A stretch of DNA of 29,498 nt from Parabacteroides sp. TM07-1AC (GTDB lineage Bacteria; Bacteroidota; Bacteroidia; Bacteroidales; Tannerellaceae), in NCBI RefSeq assembly GCF_003480915.1, contig NZ_QUKD01000010.1, positions 251,204 through 280,701 on the forward strand. The letters run 5' to 3'. How positions within the stretch are numbered: position 1 is the stretch's first letter; every line of letters begins with the position of its first letter. The notes beneath the pieces are model-generated. The model did not search any database and was not told the DNA's origin. It saw nothing but the letters and a program-made list of their open reading frames with translations. Below are positions 19,048 to 28,300 of the stretch, in pieces. Both the position numbers and the translations under genes were made by a program.

Positions 19048-20535
19048 TTATTTAATCCACCAAAGAGGGTCAGATGTCCTGTCGTTTCCTCCGAACTGCG
19101 ACTGAAGGGCAGCCTGCACGCTGGCGGCATTGTTGTTATACTCATCCTGCGGATACATCCAGCGGTATGGCAGGTTCACTCCGGATGCCCGGCGAAATTC
19201 AGGATAGCCCGTACGCAACTGGTCGTAGTAAGGCATCCACATGCTGCCTTGCAGGAAAGTAGGGATATACTTTTGCAGGATGATACGTTCTATCTTCTGC
19301 TCGTTTGTCAGCGAAGAAGCATAAGCCACCTTGTCGCCCTGCAGATAGGCCTCAGCCGCATCTTCGTCCAAATACTGGGCTACGGAAGAAGCATATTTCT
19401 CATAGAAGCGGAAAGAAGCCTTGACTGCCGATTCGTAAAACTCCTTGTCATCTCCGGAAATCCAGCCGCGAACCACCGCTTCCGCCAGAAGCAACTGCTG
19501 CTCGGTGTATCCCAACAGGATCATCGGTTCATTGGTCGGATGCTGGTAATAACGGGTGGCGGGTTTGGAACAACCGCCCAATGTCACTTTATCATTGACA
19601 AGGCTGTAAGGGATCGCCGGATCGCCGCCATCATAGGAGGCGAAATCGTCCACGGCGAGTCCCGCCTTTTCCGCAGCAGGGGTTTGCGTACAGAAAGCAA
19701 ACAGACGAGGGTCTTTGCGGGTAGCCAGGACAGCCACATAGGTAGAATCCATATAACGTCCCGAACCGAAGTCGCTGTCGTTGAAATAAGGATAGCGGTC
19801 GTCCTGCTGATCGAGGAAGACGAGCTGGCCGTTGTCGGCTTCGCCGGTCATCAGCGGTTCGTCCCGGAAGATACGGGCAAAGGTTGACTTCACATCTATC
19901 CCGCCTACGGTCTGTTTGTTCGACAAGGACATCAAGACACGCAACCGGTAGGCATTGATCAGGCGGCGCCATTTCAGCAGGTCGCCTCCATAGATAATAT
20001 CGCCGCTGATAATGCTATTATTGTCGGTCAACAACGTATTCGCTTCTTCCAGCTTGGCAAGCACGGTAGACAGTACCGTCTCCTGCGAGTCATATTTGGG
20101 TTGGTACAATTCGTTCGTTTCGCCCTGCAAGGCTTCGCTGCAAGGTACATCACCGAACATCATCGTCAACATATAATAATAATGTGCTTCAAAGAAAAGA
20201 GCCAGGGCCTCATAAGCCGTCTCGTTGCTCTTCTCCGCTTCCTCTTTCATCTTCGTCACATCGCGCAGGTTACTGTAGTAACCGAAACCGCCGCGTGTCC
20301 ATTTATACACCTGGTAAGGACTTTCGCCGGAGGTCAAGACCAGCTGCTTCGTTGCGTGGCAAACCTGTGCGTCCGATTCTTCGAATGTTTTGAAAGACAA
20401 TCCGGTAAGCAAGAGTGCCGGATCGGTGGTCGTCGGGTTGTTCGGATCGACATTCATCTCTTCCAGGTCGATACACGAGTTGCAGGTGAATGCCAAAGCG
20501 GCACCGGCTGCTATATATTTCAGATATTTCTTCAT
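19048..20535 (-). CDS. SusD-like lipoprotein, SusD-like_2 type (pair 2)
   Basis: Surface nutrient-binding lipoprotein paired with SusC 2. The signal peptide MKKYLKYIAAGAALAFTCNSC ends in a lipobox with Cys21, followed by IDLEEMNVDPNNPTTTDPALLL, characteristic of the shorter SusD/RagB-like family 2. This differs from the first SusD of the window in sequence class. Length 495 is normal. Helical repeats (YEALALFFEAHYYYMLTMMFGDVPCSEAL) and the closing NLPYRWMYPQDEYNNN region support the call. It starts 15 bp after susC 2 and ends 11 bp before the phosphoesterase, so the genes share one transcript. The ligand is unknown; the neighbour suggests a phosphorylated one. Confidence 0.92.
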   Translation of the reverse strand: MKKYLKYIAAGAALAFTCNSCIDLEEMNVDPNNPTTTDPALLLTGLSFKTFEESDAQVCHATKQLVLTSGESPYQVYKWTRGGFGYYSNLRDVTKMKEEAEKSNETAYEALALFFEAHYYYMLTMMFGDVPCSEALQGETNELYQPKYDSQETVLSTVLAKLEEANTLLTDNNSIISGDIIYGGDLLKWRRLINAYRLRVLMSLSNKQTVGGIDVKSTFARIFRDEPLMTGEADNGQLVFLDQQDDRYPYFNDSDFGSGRYMDSTYVAVLATRKDPRLFAFCTQTPAAEKAGLAVDDFASYDGGDPAIPYSLVNDKVTLGGCSKPATRYYQHPTNEPMILLGYTEQQLLLAEAVVRGWISGDDKEFYESAVKASFRFYEKYASSVAQYLDEDAAEAYLQGDKVAYASSLTNEQKIERIILQKYIPTFLQGSMWMPYYDQLRTGYPEFRRASGVNLPYRWMYPQDEYNNNAASVQAALQSQFGGNDRTSDPLWWIK

Positions 20536-20550
20536 TGCTTTATCGTAAGA

Positions 20551-23500
20551 TTATAATTTGATGGTTGCACTGATACCGATATAACGGGCGGAAGGGTCCT
20601 GCAGGTCCGAGTCGCTGGCACCGAAGTCCGGATCGAGGTAAGGCGTTTTCTTCCAGACTGCCAGGTTGTTGCCGAACAGGGTCAGATCCAGTCCTTTGAT
20701 TACATTCGACTCGAAGAGGTTCTTCAGGTCGTAAGACACAGCCACACGGCGCAGCTTCAGGTAAGAGCGGTTGAAAGTGTTGGCGAACAACTCGTTTTCG
20801 CTGGTACGGACCACGGCACGATACGGATAGTTCTGTGCCCAGGTCTGGATATTGACAGCCGTTTCATTCTTCTTGTACACGCGGGTATCTGTCAGGATAT
20901 TCCCGTTCACGTCATAGGTAACCTCACCGCTGACGATGTTTACGCCTTCCGGCACATAGATCGCCTTGCCGCCGTTCTCATATTCTTCCTGACGGTACAT
21001 GGTCGACTTCGGATGTTTTCCGCCCCACCACATCTTCTGGGTGGTAGTCGACACCAATGTGCCGCCTATCGCGCCGTCTATATCGATGTTGACGGTAAAC
21101 TTTTTGATCTTAAACGTATTCTGAAGTCCGTAGCGAACGTCGGGCGACTGGTTACCGATATGGGTGGTAAATGCGCTCTTGGTCGGCATGCCGTTGGCAT
21201 CCAGGATCAGCTGACCGTCCGGGGTCTTTTCCCATTCGGTAGCGTACATGGCATCCGCCCGGTCGCCCACTTTCAGGTCACCGAATTTTTCCTGACCGCC
21301 GTAAATCTTGGTCAGCTTGCGGATGTTGCTGCTCCAGTTGGTCGACACATTCCAGGTGAAGTGCTTGTTCTGTACAGGTGTGGCGTTCACGATCAGCTCG
21401 AAGCCGTTCGTCGTATATTCATTGCCGTTTACAAAGCGGTAAGGGAAACCGGATGCCTCGGAGATAGGCAGTTTGATGATACTGTTCTCATCGAGCATAC
21501 GGTAGTAAGTCAGATCCAATCCCAGGCGGTTATGCAGGAATGAGGTAGACATACCGACTTCAAAGGAAGAGGTCTTCTGAGGCAGGATATCCGGATTCAC
21601 CAGGGCTGTCACCGTTCCGGAACCGGAAGGATCGGTCACGGCATTCGGATAGGTCACCGAAGGCGTACTGCCATAGAGGATACCTTTTGCGTAGGTTGCC
21701 TGCAAGGCGTACGGATCGAGGTCGCTGGATACTTGTGCCCAGGCAGCATTGACCTTCAGATAATCCATCCACGAAGGCAGCTTCACATATTCGTTCACCA
21801 GCGTACTGGCGGAAACAGAGGGATAGAAATAAGAATTGTTGGCAGCCGAAAGCGTAGACGACCAGTCGTTACGTCCGGTGAAGGTCAGGAAGAGCGCTTC
21901 GAACAGGTCGATGTTCACGGAGCCGTAGGCGCTCTCGATTGCCTTCTCGTTCATCAGGTTGGTCGCACTGACCGGGTTCAGACTGTTTCCCATATTATAT
22001 ACTTTCGGGACGATCAGTCCGTCGGTAGCCTGCGTTTCCTTACGTATCTGACGGTAATAGAGAGAAGTTCCGAGATTGGCCGTAAAGGCGAAATCCTTGC
22101 TGACGGCATGGGTATATGTAGCCAAAGCATCGGCATTAATATCCAGCTGATCGGTGTTCCAAGTCTTATAATCACCGTTACGCGAATCGCCGTAGTTCAT
22201 ATACGACTTCGGGCTCTTCATATCTTCAAACGTACTTTCCAGGCGACCGGCGGCACGTCCCTGCAGGGTCAGTCCGGGCAATACGTCCCAGTTGAGTTTC
22301 ACCTGGCCGTTTACGGTGTTGCGGTCGTGTTTCTGTGTCAGCTCGTTGGTTGCGAAATAGGGGTTGTTATACCAGGCATAGTTATAGTTTGCCTGACGGG
22401 TTCCTTCCGAGTCCGGACGGTACAGATGCTGTGACAGTTCCTTTCCGTTCACGTCGTTACCCATCCACAACAGGATCGTGTACATGTGATTCTTAGGGCC
22501 GTAGCCGTAGCGGGGATAGTTGGGCGAATAGACCTTATTATATGAGAGGTTGGAAGAAAGCGTCACGCTATTGCTCAGATTGAACATACTATTGAAGTTC
22601 AGACCGCCCGTATAGATGGAGGTGTTCGGAACCTGTCCGCGTTGTTTGGAGAAATCGCCGTTGAAGTTGTAATTGGCTTTCTTAGTCTTGTTTGCCACGG
22701 AGAAGGTCGCTTTGGTGATGACACCCGTACGAAGGAAATCCTTCAAGTTGTCGTGTGCCTCCCAGGTGATCGGAACGCGTTCGTAGCGTGTACGGTCGTC
22801 GTAGATAGAGCCGGAGACATCGCCCCACCAGGGGATCACTTCACCCGTTTGCTTGTCGCGGATCGGGCTGTTCCACTGGGCGATCTTCTGCCCTTCAAAA
22901 CGGGGTCCCCAGGTCATATCGCCATCGGAGATACCGCCGTCGGCACCGTCCCAAAACTCATACTGTCCGTTCGAACCGGAACCGAACTCCGTCTGTGTTT
23001 CAGGAAATACGGTGAAACCGGCTGTTACCATGCTGGATATGCCGGCTGTTACCACCAGACCTTCTTCTTTCGCCAGCCTGGTAGTTATCAGAATGGCACC
23101 GTCCTTACCACGCGAGCCGTACAGGGCTGCTGCTGCCGTACCTTTCAGTACGTTGATGCTTTCGATATTCTCCGGAGAGACATCGAACAGGTCGGATTCC
23201 ACGGGAATACCGTCTACAACCATCAGCGGTGTCTTGCCGCGCAGGGAGAAGCTCGGTGCCTGGAAAAGTCCGGTCGGATTGTTTACGGTCAGACCGGCTA
23301 CCTGTCCGGAAAGAGCGTTACCCACATTTACCGTACCCGGCTGTTCCAGCGCTTCCGTACTTACTTGCTGGGTGGTGTAGCCCAGTTTCTTTTTCTGTTG
23401 TTTGATACCGATGGCGGTTACCACCACCTCGTCGATCAGCTTGACGTCGTCGGACATTTCTACATTGATCACTTTCAGTTCTCCTACCGGACGTTCTATC

Positions 23501-23739
23501 GTCTCGTATCCGACAAAGGAGAAAACCAGTGTCGCGTTCCTGGGCGCTTCAAGCTCATAGTGACCGTCTATATCGGTTACTGTGCCGACAGTGGAGTTTT
23601 TGACTACTACGGCTGCACCGATCACCGGACCTAATTTATCCGTTACCGTACCGGTCACTTTCACCGACTGGGCAAACGCCAGCGAGGTACAAAGCAGAAG
23701 CCCGCAAAGCATTAAGTAAAATTTGTTCTTCATATCCAA
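20551..23739 (-). CDS. SusC-family TonB-dependent transporter (pair 2)
   Basis: TonB-driven outer-membrane importer working with the adjacent SusD-like_2 lipoprotein. The order is a signal peptide (best from MKNKFYLMLCGLLLCTSLAFAQ, residue 3), a carboxypeptidase-regulatory-like domain (about 27-110, GAAVVVKNSTVGTVTDIDG), a TonB-box-like DEVVVTAIGI, a plug domain (LYGSRGKDGAILITTR) and the barrel. Length 1062 is typical. It is clearly diverged from SusC 1, and the GIKQQKKKLGYTTQQV segment after the TonB box is typical of the subclass paired with SusD-like_2 proteins. A hairpin at 23768-23790 separates it from the small secreted gene upstream. No STN domain is visible. Confidence 0.93.
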   Translation of the reverse strand: MDMKNKFYLMLCGLLLCTSLAFAQSVKVTGTVTDKLGPVIGAAVVVKNSTVGTVTDIDGHYELEAPRNATLVFSFVGYETIERPVGELKVINVEMSDDVKLIDEVVVTAIGIKQQKKKLGYTTQQVSTEALEQPGTVNVGNALSGQVAGLTVNNPTGLFQAPSFSLRGKTPLMVVDGIPVESDLFDVSPENIESINVLKGTAAAALYGSRGKDGAILITTRLAKEEGLVVTAGISSMVTAGFTVFPETQTEFGSGSNGQYEFWDGADGGISDGDMTWGPRFEGQKIAQWNSPIRDKQTGEVIPWWGDVSGSIYDDRTRYERVPITWEAHDNLKDFLRTGVITKATFSVANKTKKANYNFNGDFSKQRGQVPNTSIYTGGLNFNSMFNLSNSVTLSSNLSYNKVYSPNYPRYGYGPKNHMYTILLWMGNDVNGKELSQHLYRPDSEGTRQANYNYAWYNNPYFATNELTQKHDRNTVNGQVKLNWDVLPGLTLQGRAAGRLESTFEDMKSPKSYMNYGDSRNGDYKTWNTDQLDINADALATYTHAVSKDFAFTANLGTSLYYRQIRKETQATDGLIVPKVYNMGNSLNPVSATNLMNEKAIESAYGSVNIDLFEALFLTFTGRNDWSSTLSAANNSYFYPSVSASTLVNEYVKLPSWMDYLKVNAAWAQVSSDLDPYALQATYAKGILYGSTPSVTYPNAVTDPSGSGTVTALVNPDILPQKTSSFEVGMSTSFLHNRLGLDLTYYRMLDENSIIKLPISEASGFPYRFVNGNEYTTNGFELIVNATPVQNKHFTWNVSTNWSSNIRKLTKIYGGQEKFGDLKVGDRADAMYATEWEKTPDGQLILDANGMPTKSAFTTHIGNQSPDVRYGLQNTFKIKKFTVNIDIDGAIGGTLVSTTTQKMWWGGKHPKSTMYRQEEYENGGKAIYVPEGVNIVSGEVTYDVNGNILTDTRVYKKNETAVNIQTWAQNYPYRAVVRTSENELFANTFNRSYLKLRRVAVSYDLKNLFESNVIKGLDLTLFGNNLAVWKKTPYLDPDFGASDSDLQDPSARYIGISATIKL

Positions 23740-23767
23740 ATGAATTAATTAAGACATACAAAGTCCC

Positions 23768-23790
23768 AGGGCAGGAAACAGACCTGCCCT
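23768..23790. other. Intercistronic hairpin ahead of susC 2
   Basis: AGGGCAGG (23768-23775) pairs perfectly with CCTGCCCT (23783-23790) over a 7-nt loop. It lies in the 96-bp gap between the small secreted gene and susC. There is no T run on the - strand, so it is more likely an mRNA-stability or attenuation element than a terminator. Confidence 0.6.
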
Positions 23791-23835
23791 ATAACTTTAT
23801 TTATCAATAAAACGTATTAGGGGAAAGAGGAGGAA

Positions 23836-24372
23836 TTAATAGAGGTTCTTCAGTTTGACGTTGTCGAAGATAGCCAACAGGCGGGATGAATCTTTCTTGT
23901 TACCTTGAAGGGCTTCCTCAAAAGTAATCGTGTCGGAGTCGATGGCGGCCAAAGCAATCTTCAATACGTTGGCAAATTCGTCTGCCGCAGCTTCTTTCGT
24001 CAGCTTATTACTTTTCACATCCTTATTCAACTGTTTTTCGATGGAACGGACGGCATTGTAGATACCCGGCTTACGAATCACCGTACGACGGGCAGGATCG
24101 CCCGGAACGACTTCTTCCTTCACTACATACATATCCATAAATGCACTGTACAGGCATCCGACCTCTTTGCCGAACTTATGGTTGTTCGCATTGGCAAGTT
24201 CTTCCGCAGTAGGCTCCTGAACGGTGGAATAAAATTCCCATGTTTCGGCAGGAATAGCTTCCACATTGGTCTTGTCTGTCTTGTCATTATCGCCATCGGC
24301 AACAGTCGCAGCACGCAGCAGGGAGAATGAAGCTCCTAATAAAACAACTAATAACACTAAACTTTTTTTCAT
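23836..24372 (-). CDS. Secreted protein of unknown function
   Basis: I do not recognise this 178-residue protein. It has a clear signal peptide (MKKSLVLLVVLLGASFSLLRAATVA) without a lipobox, so it is probably periplasmic or secreted. An Asp/Asn/Lys-rich stretch (ADGDNDKTDKTNVE) follows, then a compact region with WEFYSTVQEPTAEELANANNHKFGKEVGCLY and mostly helical C-terminal segments (SIEKQLNKDVKSNKLTKEAAADEFANVLKIALAAI). There is a single Cys in the mature part. It is the first gene of the locus with SusC, SusD and the phosphoesterase and has a promoter-like box just upstream, so it is probably expressed with them. It could bind the substrate or help the phosphoesterase; neither is shown. Confidence 0.82.
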   Translation of the reverse strand: MKKSLVLLVVLLGASFSLLRAATVADGDNDKTDKTNVEAIPAETWEFYSTVQEPTAEELANANNHKFGKEVGCLYSAFMDMYVVKEEVVPGDPARRTVIRKPGIYNAVRSIEKQLNKDVKSNKLTKEAAADEFANVLKIALAAIDSDTITFEEALQGNKKDSSRLLAIFDNVKLKNLY

Positions 24373-24403
24373 AACTCTTTTCTTTTGCTATTAAATTATG
24401 CTG

Positions 24404-24411
24404 CAAAAGTA
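24404..24411 (-). promoter_or_regulatory. Promoter -7 box of the phosphoesterase-Sus locus
   Basis: TACTTTTG on the - strand (24411-24404) matches TAnnTTTG and lies about 30 bp before the first gene. Two TTTG strings occur upstream, at 24429-24426 and 24440-24437, but at spacings of 14 and 25 bp, not the usual 19. Confidence 0.55.
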
Positions 24412-24466
24412 AAGGCACGGTATTACAAAGGAGATACAAAGGGGTTAAGTTGCGTTTATCTTTATG

Positions 24467-24574
24467 TTACAAGGAAAGCAATCGCTCTACGGCTTCGATA
24501 AAAGCGGTTGCTTTGGGTAATAATTCGTCTATTTCTTCTGCGCTGGAATAAACAAAGTCGTCATAATAAAATTC
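24467..24574 (-). pseudogene. HEPN toxin C-terminal remnant
   Basis: Read on the - strand, this frame has no start codon and encodes only a tail: YDDFVYSSAEEIDELLPKA followed by TAFIEAVERLLSL and a stop. That matches the end of HEPN-domain proteins that pair with MNT nucleotidyltransferases. About 90 N-terminal residues, including the RNase-like R-x4-6-H region, are missing. The frame overlaps the end of the MNT remnant, as if a deletion had joined the two tails. Assignment is from memory of the family. Confidence 0.65.
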
Positions 24575-24779
24575 CTTCATTAACGACATTCACATAAAAA
24601 GGAGTCTTAAACGGTCGATTCCGCCATTGTTTTTGGGTGTAGACCAATGGGCTGATACTAATGTGTTCTGCCAATTCCAAATCGTATAAAGGATAAGTGA
24701 TGGATGTGATGTCGTTGTACGACAAAACAAAATATTCGTTCCTCTTCTTTTTCAGGAGCAACTCTTTTGTTTTGTGCAA
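24561..24779 (-). pseudogene. MNT nucleotidyltransferase C-terminal remnant
   Basis: The 72-residue frame ends DITSITYPLYDLELAEHIS...ISPLVYTQKQWRNRPFKTPFYVNVVNEGILL, which is the C-terminal half of minimal nucleotidyltransferases (MNT antitoxins that AMPylate HEPN toxins). The N-terminal half with the GSxARG and DxD motifs is absent, and the first 15-20 residues (MHKTKELLLKKKRNEYFVLS) do not look like the family, so the apparent start is probably accidental. It lies directly ahead of the HEPN remnant in the normal MNT-HEPN order. A decayed toxin-antitoxin module is the best reading. Confidence 0.7.
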
Positions 24780-24796
24780 AAGAGTTCCTACCTTTG
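24766..24796 (+). promoter_or_regulatory. Textbook Bacteroidales promoter
   Basis: TTTG (24766-24769), 19 bp, then TACCTTTG (24789-24796): the full TTTG-N19-TAnnTTTG arrangement. The ATG of the small gene lies 18 bp downstream. It overlaps the start region of the opposing MNT remnant. Confidence 0.8.
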
Positions 24797-24813
24797 TAGA
24801 AAAATCAAGCCTA

Positions 24814-25316
24814 ATGAAGAAGAACGTAAAAACAAAAGAGCAAATAAATATCTTTCAGCGTATGCTGGAGGATAAACGAGCTATACGTCAATGCATTCAG
24901 ACAGGCGGTAACCTGAAAGAATTAGCCAAAGCCCGTGGAATCAAATTTGCAACCCCCTAGCTTTCCATTCGGTTTATACTTTCAATATCGAGCCGGAAAG
25001 TGAGTCTATGCACCCCATAGATAACAGAATAGCTATTACCGTTGTTTCCATTTTACAGAAATTCTTTTCTCGCAATGAAAATGCAATGATAATGGTATGC
25101 GATAATTGCGATGGAAAAGAGGTGAAGCGTGAGAAGCTTTTCTCCCGTTGGTTCTCACGGTATAACGACGGGAATATCAGAAAGTATGATGGTTCCTCAG
25201 CATGTGAAGATTATACGTTATATGTCTCCTTATATATCCACAAACAAAACAGAAACGAGCAACAGCTCGTCTCTGCTTTCTATGATCTGGTAAATAATAA
25301 CTTATACCCGATATAA
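24814..25316 (+). pseudogene. Small uncharacterised gene broken by a one-base frameshift
   Basis: From MKKNVKTKEQINIFQRMLED the frame runs 48 codons to GIKFATP and a TAG at 24958. One extra C in the CCCCC run at 24953-24957 would read on as ATPLAFHSVYTFNIEPESES into MHPIDNRIAITVVSILQKFF and end at 25316, giving one protein of about 167 residues. The N-terminal segment has a helix-rich KELAKARGIKFATPL look common in small Bacteroidales proteins; the second part (CDNCDGKEVKREKLFSRWF, YTLYVSLYIHKQN) may belong to a DUF6169-like family, which I hold loosely. The promoter is excellent, so the lesion may be recent, a sequencing error, or a slippage switch. Function unknown. Confidence 0.75.
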
Positions 25317-25370
25317 CCGCCCTCTCTATGCCTTCCCGGATAAAGGGCGGGCAGACCCCGCCCCTACGGT
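25317..25370. repeat. GC-rich intergenic hairpin repeat
   Basis: GGGCGGG (25345-25351) pairs with CCCGCCC (25357-25363) over 5 nt; alternatively AGGGCGG pairs with CCGCCCT at 25317-25323. The 14-mer at 25357-25370 is identical to 2818-2831. It fills the convergent gap of 56 bp between the broken small gene and the large surface protein and may end transcription from both sides. Confidence 0.7.
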
Positions 25371-25372
25371 GG

Positions 25373-28300
25373 TTATCGAACGATAACCACCTCGCTATGC
25401 CTTCCTACTACCACCAGGTAGCTGCCTTCCCTCAGGCCGCTGAAGCGCGTCGTGCCTTCCGATTCGCTGCGACGGAGGCATTGGCCGGATAACGCATAGA
25501 TGGCTATCGGGAGCCTCGTCGGGGTGTCGATCACGATAGAGCCTCCACGTTCCGTACGGATACGGATACCGGCTACGGCGATCTCTTCGTTGCCCACGGG
25601 GTGAAGCGCACGGAACCAGGCGTAGGCCTCGGTGTCTTCACGCAGACGGAAGGTCAGCGGCGAACGGCGGCTGCCGTCCATCCACTCGACGAAGGCGCGA
25701 TGCCTGTCGCTCACGGCCGTGAGCGTCAGCTCCGTGCCGAAGGGGTAACGGAGCGCGTCGGATGAAGGGGAAGACGAAGCGGGCGTAACTGCGATGCCCA
25801 CGCCGCTGCGATAGAGGTCGTCGCCCTCGAAGAGGCTGTCGGCGGGAAGTGTCAGGGTGTAGGTGCCGTAGCCGCTCACTTCGCCGATACGGATGTCGCA
25901 ATCGTCGTCGTAGACATAGACGCGGTAGTTGCCTCGCGTGTCGGGTCTGAGCGTGTTCCACCAATAGCCGTCGACGGTGACGGTCGGATACTCGCCTGTG
26001 CCTGCCGGGTCGATCTCGATGGAGAAATCGATGTAGCTGCCTTCGCGCACCTGATGCGTACCGCCGCCGTGGATGATGGCTCCCGTTATTTCGCTGGGGA
26101 TCGTGACGGTGTAGTAGACAGGTTCAGGGTCGGGAGTTGGGTCAGGCGCTGGGGCTGGCTTCACTTCTTTGAAAGTAGCCGTGACGGTCACGGCCTCACC
26201 CGGCATTTCAAAAGTACGTTCGTTGCCGGAACCGGAAACATTCGTACCAGTCACATTCAGTGTTTCCAGCTCGTAGTCTTCATCAGGGGTGACCGTTAGG
26301 GTGACAATCTCGCCTTTAGAGGCTATTGTCTTATCAGTTTTAACTGTACCATTAGTAATACCAGCATCAATCGTGATCTCATAGCCTTTTTTTGTTGTAA
26401 CAGCCACCTCGGAGGACAAAGAAGCAAAGCTGCTTTCCGTAGCCTTGATACGGGCATAGAAGGTGTATGTTTCGCTATGAGTAAGATCGCCAAAGGTTGG
26501 ACTTGACTGCCAAGTGATTGTAGGAGACTCATCAGTATTCTCTTTCCCATATTCAATATCCCTACCTTCTATATCTGTAGTAGCTTTCAACGTAATGCTG
26601 GTTGCAGTTGTCTTGCCCTCATCCGCCGAAAGTGTCGGTGTTGCCGGGCGTGAAAGGGCGATGACATCGCTGATTTTATCTTTATCAACAGTCTTATTGC
26701 GAACATAGATAGTAGAATTGTCATTCCAAGTAATTTTACCTGACAGCAATGGATTAAACGATAAGTCTGTTGCCACTTCGTAACCTGTGTTATCTTTCAC
26801 TTCCTCATTTTCGAAGTCTATCGCATCCGCTACCTCCACAGGCACCAACTCCACCGTTGGCAGCTCGCAACCCTCGAAGTATGGCAAAGTGAGAGTACCG
26901 CTTTCATAATTAGCGGAACCTGTCCAAAGATCCCCAACCAACTTCCCATCCATCACCTCAGCCAACTCTTTAGCCGTCTTCGGGGCAGCATTCTCATTAC
27001 CACTATCGGTGTCATCACCAATCCCGTTCGTTGCCGTTCCGGCAAGGTAGAAGCAGTCGGTGATTTGGCCGTATTCTCCGTTATTGCCACACACGCCACC
27101 GACTTGGGCAGACTCTACCCCCTCTACCGAACCGACATTATAACAATTGGAGATCTTCGAGCCTACTCTTGCGTCATCGTTCTTACCACACACGCCGCCG
27201 ACTAAAGCAGCTGTTCCCTCTACCGAACCAATATTATAGCTATTGGAGATAAAACCGTTGCTAGAGCCACACACGCCGCCGACCTTGGCTTTGTTTCCAC
27301 CCGTTACCGAACCGGTATTATAGCTATTGGAGATTGAAATTGAGCTTGAGCTAGAGTTATAGCCACACACGCCGCCGACAGAGATATTGTCTCCACCCTC
27401 TACCGAACCGGTATTATAGCTATTGGAGATAGAGCCGACGCTATGGCCACACACGCCACCCACAAAGGCTGGGGATTGTGTTCCCTCTACCGAACCGGCA
27501 TTATAGCTACTCAATATCGAGCCTTCGCTAGAGCCACACACGCCACCGACAGTGGCTTGCTCTCCCGTCCCCGTCACATAACTATCCACCACCCCGACAT
27601 TCTCTATCTTACCGCCTTTGCCAAGATAACCGAACAGGCCTAGATTAGCACCATCGTTATTATCATTAATATAAACCCCCGACACCGTGTTACCATTCCC
27701 ATCAAAGATTCCTTGAAAACGGTTCGTCTTGTTCCCTATCGGCGTCCAATGATCCTGCAGATCAGGTGGCGTGCCATTATCCAACGTATACCCCGACACC
27801 GCAATATCCTGCATCAACTTGCCATTGAGCTTAGCATTTCCAATATTCACCTTCCCTGCAAACCAGCGCAATTCCTCTGCTAAAGAGATAAGATAAACGC
27901 CACCCTCAAATTGCGGTACCTGTGAAAGGGTGGGGAAGGTTATATCTTTATCATTTGCTGTGGCTTCACCTATCCAGGGAGTATTTGGATCTAGTACCAA
28001 GCCTTTATCCACTGCGATGACAAACTCCGCAGGGTCTGCAGATGTAGCCTTGCCAGTGTCATTATCCTCATTCCCAATCCCTTTATCCGGTTCCACCGTT
28101 CCGGCAAGGTAGAAGCAGTCGGTAATTGTACCGTAGTTCTCGTTCTTACCACACACGCCGCCGACAGAGGCATCGCTTTTACCCGTTACTGAACCGGCAT
28201 TATAGCTATTGGAGATCGTGCCCAAAGGGTTATGGCCACACACGCCGCCGACTAGGGCAGACCCTCCACCTTCTACCGAACCGACATTATAGCTATTGGA

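Noticed and set aside
22642..23634. Antisense open frame (330 codons) inside susC 2
   Set aside because: It is opposite a clear plug and barrel sequence, has no start signal or family features, and fits a shadow in a GC-richer gene.
24953..24960. Programmed ribosomal frameshift in the small broken gene
   Set aside because: The C5 run is not a classic slippery site with a stimulatory structure that I can see; mutation, slippage at DNA level or read error is simpler.
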